A stretch of 8,848 nt of DNA. Origin: an archaeon (GTDB lineage Archaea; Micrarchaeota; Micrarchaeia; Anstonellales; Bilamarchaeaceae). The notes under the pieces are model-generated. The model saw only the letters and a list, made by a program, of their open reading frames with translations. It ran no database searches and was not told the DNA's origin. Positions within the stretch are counted from its first letter, which is position 1, and every line of letters begins with the position of its first letter. The stretch is taken from the NCBI GenBank assembly GCA_020052325.1, contig JAGVPF010000109.1, forward strand, positions 1 to 8,848, given 5' to 3'. The position numbers and the translations under genes are program-made. Shown piece by piece: positions 1-4,356 of the stretch.

Positions 1-108
1 GCAATAGGCCTGCCGATATGCACCGGCTGCCTGAACGAAGATTATATCACGCCTGTGGCAAGGATAATGGCCAAGGAGCGGAAAGACGAGGACCTCCACT
101 GCGGATAA
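1..108 (+). CDS. C-terminal end of an upstream gene, possibly amidophosphoribosyltransferase (PurF)
   Basis: An open frame enters from the left edge and ends at TAA 106-108, giving 35 residues. They contain CTGCLNEDYITP at residues 7-18, then a charged tail ending LHCG. The pattern C-x-x-C-L-x-x-x-Y-x-T-P resembles the C-terminal cysteine pair of Fe-S-containing PurF proteins (typically C-x-x-C-[FLV]-T-G-x-Y-P-T). PurF transfers glutamine amide nitrogen to PRPP in the first step of purine synthesis. The assignment rests on this short motif alone, so another Cys-rich protein is possible. That the frame is coding is likely, because the next gene begins only about 90 nt later on the same strand. 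Confidence 0.45.
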   Translation, partial: AIGLPICTGCLNEDYITPVARIMAKERKDEDLHCG

Positions 109-151
109 ACGGGCCCGGGAGGGGCGTTTTTCGCTCTTCGAGGTGGCATTT

Positions 152-176
152 CGAAACCTATTTATTCCTATATAAC
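152..176 (+). promoter_or_regulatory. Candidate TATA/BRE promoter of the glutamine synthetase-like gene
   Basis: CGAAA (152-156) is BRE-like and is followed by two overlapping AT-rich boxes, CTATTTATT (158-166) and CCTATATAAC (167-176). Archaeal transcription starts about 25 nt downstream of the TATA centre, which predicts a start near 187-198, just before or at the TTG start codon at 199. Which box is used cannot be decided from sequence. Confidence 0.5.
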
Positions 177-189
177 GCTAAACATATCC

Positions 190-194
190 GGTGG
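190..194 (+). promoter_or_regulatory. Ribosome binding site supporting the TTG start at 199
   Basis: GGTGG lies 4 nt before the TTG at 199. This GGTG-type motif is the main reason to prefer the TTG over the in-frame GTG at 217 or ATG at 220, which have no such motif. If the transcript starts close to 198, the motif would be at its very end or absent, and the ATG at 220 would then be preferred. Confidence 0.4.
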
Positions 195-198
195 TCTT

Positions 199-1569
199 TT
201 GTCTGCTATAGACGATGTGATGAAATATATCGCTACAAATGAGATTAGGTGGATAGACTTACAGTTCTTTGATATCAAGGGACAGATGCACAGAATCAGC
301 GTTTCAAACCGGAAGCTCGAGGAAGCGACTTTCGGCAACGGAATCCACGCCGCGGACCTCTCGGAGGTCTACGGCAACTCGGACCAGGGCGATTTGGTCC
401 TGCTTCCGGACCCGGACACGCTTGCAAGGCTCCCGTGGGAACCGGGTACGGTCAGGCTCATCTGCGACGTGGTTGTCGCCGTGAAGAAGGAAAGGTTCCT
501 CAAAGACCCGCGCTATGTGGCTGAGAGGATGGAAACCAACCTCGGTGCCGCGGGCATAAAGAATTCGCTTGTCGGAAGCGAGGTCGAATGCTACCTCCTG
601 GACACCGCGACAGCCGACAAGACGACTAAGGGCAGGGGCACCGGCCTCCTCATGGACTCGCGCGAGGCGAGGTGGGGCCCTTCCCCGCTTTCGAACGAGA
701 AGTCGGGCGCCTACGCGGCGACGCCGTACGACTCGATGTATTCGGCGAGGACGCAGATTTCCGAGACGCTCGAAGACAGCTTCGGCGTGCTCGTGGATTC
801 GCACCGCCATGGCAGGGCGCCGACGTCCCAGCAGACGTTCGAGCTCTCGCCAAGGAGCCTCAAAGCGGCAGGCGACGCGGTCAACACGCTGAAATTCATC
901 ACCAAGAACCTTGCCACCGCGGTTAATGCGGCGGCGACGTTCATGCCATACCCGATTGAGGGCGAGCGGGGCAACTCGTTCAACATCGCCATCAGCCTCT
1001 GGAAGACCAGCGAGCAGAACCTGTTCTATGAGGGCAAGGAAGCCTACGGGCAGCTCAGCCAGACCGGCCGGTACTTCATCGGCGGCCTACTTGAGCACTC
1101 TTCGGCACTTTCGCTTTTCACGGCGCCGACCCCGAATTCGTACCGGAGGCTTGCGATGGAAGGCTTCAAGGTCGGATGGAGCGCAATGGACAAGGATGCC
1201 CTTGTCCGCGTCCCGAGCTACAAGAAGAACATCAAGGAGACGAAAAGAATCGTCTACCGCGGGGCGGACCCGGCGGCCAACCCGTACCTTGCGCAGGCCC
1301 TTATGGCCGCGGCGGGCCTTGACGGTGTCAAGAAGAAGACCGAGCCTGGCGACCCGACCGAGGAAACGGGCAGCAAGAAGAGGACCGTAAAAGAGCTTCC
1401 GGGAAGCCTTTTCGATGCCGCTGCCGCGCTGCAGAGCGACACCGCGTTCCTCAAGGGTGTCGTGCCGACAGAGCTCCTTGCGGATTACCTTGACCTCAAG
1501 CTGAGGCAGCACAAGGAATCCATGAAGGGCATCAGCGGGCACGAGCTCCTGAAATACTTCAACGTCTGA
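199..1569 (+). CDS. Divergent glutamine synthetase-like protein, active site altered
   Basis: This 456-aa protein has the full type I glutamine synthetase layout: a beta-grasp N-domain ending DLVLLPDPDTLARLPW, then the catalytic domain. Recognisable blocks are GSEVECYLL (126-134), APTSQQTFEL (207-216), TFMPYPIEG, NSYRRL (313-318) and RGADPAANPYL (from 354). Genuine GS makes glutamine from glutamate, ammonia and ATP using two metal sites. By my alignment to Salmonella GS, E128, E130, E215, R317, R337 and R354 match E129, E131, E220, R321, R344 and R359. E212 has no acidic equivalent, H269 is N262, E327 is K324, R339 is K332, E357 is V352, and the D50 loop (DGSS) is replaced. The frame is intact with normal length and codon use, so it is not a decayed gene. 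It may have another substrate, or a binding or regulatory role. The TTG start is uncertain (see 190-194). A terminator follows. Confidence is high for the fold and low for GS activity. Confidence 0.85.
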   Translation: MSAIDDVMKYIATNEIRWIDLQFFDIKGQMHRISVSNRKLEEATFGNGIHAADLSEVYGNSDQGDLVLLPDPDTLARLPWEPGTVRLICDVVVAVKKERFLKDPRYVAERMETNLGAAGIKNSLVGSEVECYLLDTATADKTTKGRGTGLLMDSREARWGPSPLSNEKSGAYAATPYDSMYSARTQISETLEDSFGVLVDSHRHGRAPTSQQTFELSPRSLKAAGDAVNTLKFITKNLATAVNAAATFMPYPIEGERGNSFNIAISLWKTSEQNLFYEGKEAYGQLSQTGRYFIGGLLEHSSALSLFTAPTPNSYRRLAMEGFKVGWSAMDKDALVRVPSYKKNIKETKRIVYRGADPAANPYLAQALMAAAGLDGVKKKTEPGDPTEETGSKKRTVKELPGSLFDAAAALQSDTAFLKGVVPTELLADYLDLKLRQHKESMKGISGHELLKYFNV

Positions 1570-1572
1570 AAC

Positions 1573-1609
1573 CCGGGCCAAATCCGAGCCCGGCCTATTT
1601 TTTATTTTT
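1573..1609 (+). terminator. Hairpin plus T-tract after the GS-like gene
   Basis: CCGGGC (1573-1578) pairs perfectly with GCCCGG (1588-1593) across a 9-nt loop and is followed by a T-rich run at 1596-1609. It starts 3 nt after the GS-like stop codon. T-tracts alone can terminate archaeal transcription; the stem is additional. The same T-rich run appears to serve as the TATA element of the next gene. Confidence 0.55.
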
Positions 1610-1611
1610 AT
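1601..1611 (+). promoter_or_regulatory. TATA element of the archaemetzincin gene
   Basis: TTTATTTTTAT is centred about 25 nt upstream of the ATG at 1631, and no Shine-Dalgarno-like motif lies between. This geometry predicts a leaderless mRNA starting at or next to the ATG. Confidence 0.5.
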
Positions 1612-1630
1612 CCTATCCCTAATCCCACGC

Positions 1631-2155
1631 ATGCAGATATCCCTGGTTATCACCGACCGCACGGTGCCCGGATTCAACAACCTTGTGGATTCGCTCTCAA
1701 GGGCATTCCACAGCCAGATATCGGCGCGATTCGCCGACTTCCCATTCACCCGCTCGTACCGGAATTCGAGGAAACAACATGACGCGGACGCCCTCCTTGC
1801 GGAGCTAGCATGGGGGTCCGACCCGGCCCGGAAGACCGTATTCATAATCCATGAGGACATGTACTCGAAGCCCCGGGATTTCGTGTTCGGACTGGCCAAG
1901 GGAAATGCCGCGGTCGTATCTACTGCAAGGCTCGACCCCCGCTTCTACGGGAAAATCCCGGACATGCGGACGGCGGGCGCTCTTTTCAAGGAGCGCATCC
2001 TCAAGGAGGCGATGCATGAGATCGGGCACCTGCACGGCCTTCCGCACTGCGAAGACGGCTCGTGCGTGATGGTTTTCTCGGAGTCCATCGAAGGCGTGGA
2101 TTCCAAGGGGCGGGATTTCTGCGCCAATTGCAGGACTGCGCTCCACCTCGAATGA
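1631..2155 (+). CDS. amzA: Archaemetzincin, zinc metalloprotease (peptidase family M54)
   Basis: The 174-aa length is typical of archaemetzincins. The C-terminal half holds the signature HEIGHLHGLPHC: three zinc-binding histidines H129, H133 and H139 with general base E130, followed directly by C140. C140, C145 and the C164-x-x-C167 pair are the four cysteines that bind a second, structural zinc in this family (HC-x4-C-x-M spacing seen exactly). M147 fits the metzincin Met-turn. There is no signal peptide or membrane segment, so it should be cytoplasmic. Family members are aminopeptidase-like, but physiological substrates are poorly known. It appears to be transcribed alone, from a TATA element 25 nt upstream, and is followed by the tRNA gene after 39 nt. 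The family assignment is very secure. Confidence 0.95.
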   Translation: MQISLVITDRTVPGFNNLVDSLSRAFHSQISARFADFPFTRSYRNSRKQHDADALLAELAWGSDPARKTVFIIHEDMYSKPRDFVFGLAKGNAAVVSTARLDPRFYGKIPDMRTAGALFKERILKEAMHEIGHLHGLPHCEDGSCVMVFSESIEGVDSKGRDFCANCRTALHLE

Positions 2156-2165
2156 TTAAAAAACC
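2155..2165 (+). promoter_or_regulatory. Candidate promoter of the tRNA-Val gene
   Basis: ATTAAAAAACC overlaps the last base of the archaemetzincin stop codon and is centred about 35 nt before the tRNA 5' end. It would give a transcript start near 2185 and a 5' leader of about 10 nt to be removed by RNase P. Confidence 0.4.
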
Positions 2166-2209
2166 GTTCAGGAACTAATCCTTTCACAATCCGTGGGCTC
2201 GTAGTCGAA

Positions 2210-2310
2210 TGCCTTGAACGGCATCCGTTCAAGATTCCCTATTGAAACGATGTTTCGTTTCAATGGGGCGCAGGGAACTCTGTTCCCTGTCGTGCCAGCA
2301 AGGCTGTCAA
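2210..2310 (+). other. tRNA-Val intron 1, in the D loop (between positions 15 and 16), 101 nt
   Basis: Both exon junctions lie in an AAT trinucleotide (2208-2210 and 2309-2311), fitting the two 3-nt bulges of a bulge-helix-bulge site. The central helix is 2204-2207 with 2305-2308 (one U-U mismatch, one G-U). The intron-side helix is GCCTTG (2211-2216) with CAAGGC (2299-2304). The outer exon helix is weak, so this is a relaxed motif. Because AAT is repeated, the mature product is the same wherever the cut falls within it. An alternative junction using the repeated GTC at 2204 and 2306 would give a 9-nt instead of 10-nt D loop and fits less well. The interior contains three hairpins (listed separately) and no credible ORF. 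Confidence 0.8.
2213..2289 (+). repeat. Three consecutive hairpins inside tRNA intron 1
   Basis: Hairpin 1 is CTTGAACGG (2213-2221) with CCGTTCAAG (2225-2233), 9 perfect bp and a CAT loop. Hairpin 2 is CCCTATTGAAACG (2237-2249) with CGTTTCAATGGGG (2256-2268), 13 bp with one U-G and a 6-nt loop. Hairpin 3 is CAGGGAAC (2271-2278) with GTTCCCTG (2282-2289), 8 perfect bp and a TCT loop. Only 2-3 nt separate them. Hairpin 1 shares bases 2213-2216 with the intron-side helix of the splice motif, so the two cannot form fully at once. Confidence 0.8.
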
Positions 2311-2332
2311 TGGTTAAGACGTCGCTCTTACA

Positions 2333-2386
2333 GAAACTTTTTTGGAAATGCCGGATGATAAATTCGGCTTCTAAAAGTTTTCAGAA
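2333..2386 (+). other. tRNA-Val intron 2, canonical 37/38 position, 54 nt
   Basis: The junctions are CA^G (2331-2333) and AA^C (2385-2387). Around them the bulge-helix-bulge reads: exon helix TCGCT/AGCGA, central helix CTTA (2327-2330) with TCAG (2381-2384, one U-C mismatch), 3-nt bulges CAG and AAC, and an intron-side helix AAACTTTT (2334-2341) with AAAAGTTT (2373-2380, 8 perfect bp). A further hairpin GCCGGAT (2350-2356) with ATTCGGC (2362-2368) caps it with loop GATAA. As is usual for archaeal introns at this site, the anticodon region is paired before splicing. Confidence 0.88.
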
Positions 2387-2437
2387 CAGCGAAGACCCCC
2401 AGTTCGATCCTGGGCGGGCCCATATTTTCTACAGCAC

Positions 2438-2443
2438 GGAGGG
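2438..2443 (+). promoter_or_regulatory. Ribosome binding site of the 254-aa gene
   Basis: GGAGGG lies 5 nt before the ATG at 2449. It is the strongest Shine-Dalgarno match on the plus strand and supports that start. No clear TATA element is visible between it and the tRNA other than ATATTTTCT (2422-2430), which may instead be the tRNA terminator. Confidence 0.55.
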
Positions 2444-2448
2444 AGTAC

Positions 2449-3213
2449 ATGGTTGTTGAAACAAGCACAGGCTGTTTGTCCGGCGGAAAGCCGATAAGGG
2501 CAATGGAAGGAAACTTCACACAGGCGCAGATGTTCAATCTTCAAGGGAAATTCGACAAGAGGACCGAGCATATCGCAGGGATGAAGGATATTGACGATGC
2601 CCTGGATGTCGACGATGCCCTTAATGTGAGCGGAATTTATCCCGCTGTCATGGGCGACCGGTGGGTCAGGACTTGCGAATACTGCGTGTACGGCAAGGAC
2701 TACAAGGCGCCATTGGGCAGGGAAATACTCTGGATTGAAAACGGGGCCCTCTTCAGGAAACTGATTCCGGATGTCCCCGTAACATTCGGCGGACGGGAGA
2801 TGAGCCTCCAAAAAGTGGCCGGCGGCATGGGCGTCTACGATTCAATAGGGCTATTGCAGATAACCCGGACGGGCGAAAAGGAGTTTACGGTTTCACCAAC
2901 CGACCTGGATGCGCTTGAAGGGAGGGTGAGGGCAGTGCGGTTCATGAACAACGGATGGGCGCATGCGGATAGCCGCGGTTTCCCGGATGCAGCCAAGGCC
3001 GCTTCACCAGATAATCCGGCAGCCAGATACGGGTGGATGAGAACGATTTTTGACAAGGGCGCAACGGGATGGCACGGCTCTTTCGCCCGCGGCGTCGGCG
3101 GCGACGGGGGGCGCAGCGTCGTTGCCGATTTGAACTGGTCCATCGCCTGCGGGGTGGCGGTTGTCGGCCGCGATGCGCATGATGCAAAAAAGCACCATTG
3201 CGCCCGGTGCTAG
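2449..3213 (+). CDS. Unrecognised 254-aa protein
   Basis: I do not recognise this family. The frame is intact with a good ribosome binding site, and its codon use resembles that of its neighbours, so it is probably a real gene. The protein has no signal peptide or convincing membrane segment. Visible points are an acidic patch IDDALDVDDALN (48-59), a Cys pair in RTCEYCVYGKDYKAPLG, and an aromatic/Gly-rich block with NNGWAHADSRGF, ARYGWMRTIF and GWHGSFARGVGGDGG. The C-terminus KKHHCARC is a small Cys/His cluster that could bind a metal. The sequence alternates short beta-like segments with loops, suggesting a compact soluble domain. The neighbours (tRNA upstream, kinase downstream) do not hint at function. 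It may be lineage-specific. Confidence 0.65.
   Translation: MVVETSTGCLSGGKPIRAMEGNFTQAQMFNLQGKFDKRTEHIAGMKDIDDALDVDDALNVSGIYPAVMGDRWVRTCEYCVYGKDYKAPLGREILWIENGALFRKLIPDVPVTFGGREMSLQKVAGGMGVYDSIGLLQITRTGEKEFTVSPTDLDALEGRVRAVRFMNNGWAHADSRGFPDAAKAASPDNPAARYGWMRTIFDKGATGWHGSFARGVGGDGGRSVVADLNWSIACGVAVVGRDAHDAKKHHCARC
3192..3210 (+). terminator. Weak stem-loop at the end of the 254-aa gene
   Basis: GCACC (3192-3196) pairs with GGTGC (3206-3210) just before the TAG stop. No T-tract follows directly; the nearest T-run is at 3321-3326. It may be a transcript-end structure or chance. Confidence 0.2.
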
Positions 3214-3351
3214 GGTGCCGGCCAAGAGCACGGGGAGAACGCGTTATCCCTGACAGATGCCGCTTTCCCAGTCCTCCTGCCCATCCTATCCCCCGGCCGC
3301 GTCTTGAATCGGAATCCACCTTTTTTCTGTCGCCATAGATGTAATTGTATG

Positions 3352-3360
3352 TTTTATAAA
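3352..3360 (+). promoter_or_regulatory. TATA element of the protein kinase gene
   Basis: TTTTATAAA is a near-consensus archaeal TATA box centred about 29 nt before the ATG at 3385. It predicts a start around 3382, so the kinase mRNA would be leaderless or have a 1-3 nt leader. This makes upstream in-frame starts (TTG 3304, ATG 3349 and ATG 3373) unlikely, because they lie before the predicted transcript start. The region 3214-3351 holds nothing else I can name. Confidence 0.65.
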
Positions 3361-3384
3361 CCTTTACTGGCAATGTATACCCAT

Positions 3385-4281
3385 ATGCATAGACATCCCC
3401 GCAGGCCCCGCCATAAACACGCCGAGCCGCCCGACCGCAACTTATTCGATGTGGTGGGCGGGAGGTACAAGCCGTTGTTGGAAATAGGGTGCGGAGCGGT
3501 AGCAATAGTCCACCTTGCGCAGGATGAGCGCACGGGCCTCGAAGTCGCAGTGAAACGCCTCCGCGGGGACAAGCTGGATAACCGAAACGCCCATTTCACG
3601 CTCGAAACCGAGGCGCGCGCCCTGTCGCTCGTACGGCATGATGGAATTCCCGCCATCTATGGCTCGAACCTTGGCGGCCCGGACCCCTACATCATAGAAG
3701 AGTATAAGGACGGGCTCACCTTCTCCCTCAACAACCTGAGGGAGGCCCGGAGGGTCATAGCGCTTTCAATCGGAATATGCGACATCCTATCGGCTCTTCA
3801 TAGCGCGAGGATTGTGCACAGGGACGTCAAGCCGTCCAACCTGGTCCTCAGCTTCGACAAAAAAACGGCCAGCCTCCTGGATTTCAACTATTCCATCGTC
3901 CCCGGCATGCAGGATTTCGCCATGCGGGTGGACATCGCCGTAGGCACGCCCATGTTCATGGCGCCCGAGCAGACATACCCAAAAGCCAGGATAGACCGCA
4001 GGGCGGACATATATTCGCTCGGCATGATAACCTACCAGTTCCTTTCTGGCTGGTATCCGTATACCACGCTCTCGGACAGGGATGAGAAGGAGGAATACTT
4101 CCGCGTGCACCGCACCGTCCAGGCGGTCCCGCTCCATGATAGGAACCCGGCCATTCCAAGGCGCCTTTCATACGCGGTGGCGCGGGCCCTTGAAAAGGAG
4201 CCTCGCAGGCGCTACCAGGACGCCGAGGAGTTCGCAGACGCCCTTTCAGGATGCCTCGAGCACCCCATCGACATCTACTGA
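3385..4281 (+). CDS. Hanks-type (eukaryotic-like) Ser/Thr protein kinase, soluble
   Basis: With the ATG at 3385 the protein has 298 aa and is essentially a bare kinase domain after a basic His/Arg/Pro-rich tail of about 25 residues. Motifs in order are: P-loop GCGAVAIV (35-42, third glycine replaced by Ala), the VAVK lysine K57, helix-C glutamate E76, HRDVKPSN (145-152: catalytic D147, K149, N152), metal-binding D166 in DFN (the usual DFG has Asn in place of Gly), APE (193-195), and the helix-F motif DIYSLGM. A C-terminal RRRYQDAEEF segment matches PknB-family kinases. All ATP- and metal-binding residues are present, so it is probably active and phosphorylates Ser/Thr. There is no transmembrane or sensor domain, so it acts in the cytoplasm and its input is unknown. 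The methyltransferase-like gene follows after 75 nt with its own promoter. An earlier start would add up to 27 residues but is disfavoured by the TATA position. Confidence 0.9.
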   Translation: MHRHPRRPRHKHAEPPDRNLFDVVGGRYKPLLEIGCGAVAIVHLAQDERTGLEVAVKRLRGDKLDNRNAHFTLETEARALSLVRHDGIPAIYGSNLGGPDPYIIEEYKDGLTFSLNNLREARRVIALSIGICDILSALHSARIVHRDVKPSNLVLSFDKKTASLLDFNYSIVPGMQDFAMRVDIAVGTPMFMAPEQTYPKARIDRRADIYSLGMITYQFLSGWYPYTTLSDRDEKEEYFRVHRTVQAVPLHDRNPAIPRRLSYAVARALEKEPRRRYQDAEEFADALSGCLEHPIDIY

Positions 4282-4325
4282 CCTGATTCTTCTAAATGAC
4301 AATTCCCCAGTAAACATGAAAAAAC

Positions 4326-4339
4326 CCGAATTTTTATTG
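4326..4339 (+). promoter_or_regulatory. BRE/TATA element of the methyltransferase-like gene
   Basis: CCGAA (4326-4330, BRE-like) runs into TTTTTATTG (4331-4339), centred about 22-24 nt before the ATG at 4357. No Shine-Dalgarno motif precedes the ATG. A leaderless transcript is predicted. Confidence 0.55.
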
Positions 4340-4356
4340 TGGTAATAGATTAACAC

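Larger units (their letters stand above)
2195..2422 (+). tRNA. tRNA-Val (anticodon UAC) with two introns
   Basis: The acceptor stem GGGCTCG (2195-2201) pairs with CGGGCCC (2415-2421, one U-G), and the discriminator is A2422. The T arm is CCCAG-TTCGATC-CTGGG (2398-2414). The anticodon stem TCGCT (2322-2326) pairs with AGCGA (2388-2392), and loop CTTACA plus C2387 places anticodon TAC at 2329-2331. The D stem GTC (2204-2206) pairs with GAC (2318-2320). Exons 2195-2209, 2311-2332 and 2387-2422 total exactly 73 nt, with A14, G18G19, A21, a 5-nt variable loop and TTC in place. CCA is not encoded. The 13-22 pair is a G-A mismatch and 15-48 is A-C, both slightly atypical. The transcript would need cutting at four sites by the tRNA splicing endonuclease. 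A T-rich run (2425-2428) follows as a possible terminator. Confidence 0.9.

Noticed and set aside
109..131. GC palindrome CGGGCCCG followed by TTTTT as a terminator of the first gene
   Set aside because: The palindrome has no loop and the T-run is 9 nt away after G-rich sequence, so the case is too weak to list as a feature.
304..810. 168-aa open frame on the minus strand
   Set aside because: It lies antisense inside the GS-like gene, has an Arg/Val-rich composition typical of a shadow frame in GC-rich DNA, and matches no family.
1087..1899. 270-aa open frame on the minus strand
   Set aside because: It spans the GS-like gene end, its terminator and the archaemetzincin start on the opposite strand. 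Both of those are secure, so this is a shadow frame.
2333..2386. Box C/D guide RNA inside intron 2 (ATGATAA resembles box C)
   Set aside because: No box D (CTGA) or C'/D' boxes are present, 54 nt is short, and the bases fall in a hairpin.
2214..2459. 81-aa open frame running through the tRNA introns
   Set aside because: It begins in intron 1 and ends inside the next gene's start region, with no homology or ribosome site. The RNA structure explains the sequence, and it is not a homing endonuclease.
2942..3505. 187-aa minus-strand open frame
   Set aside because: It is Arg-rich, lies antisense to the 254-aa gene and crosses the kinase promoter and start. No motif supports it.
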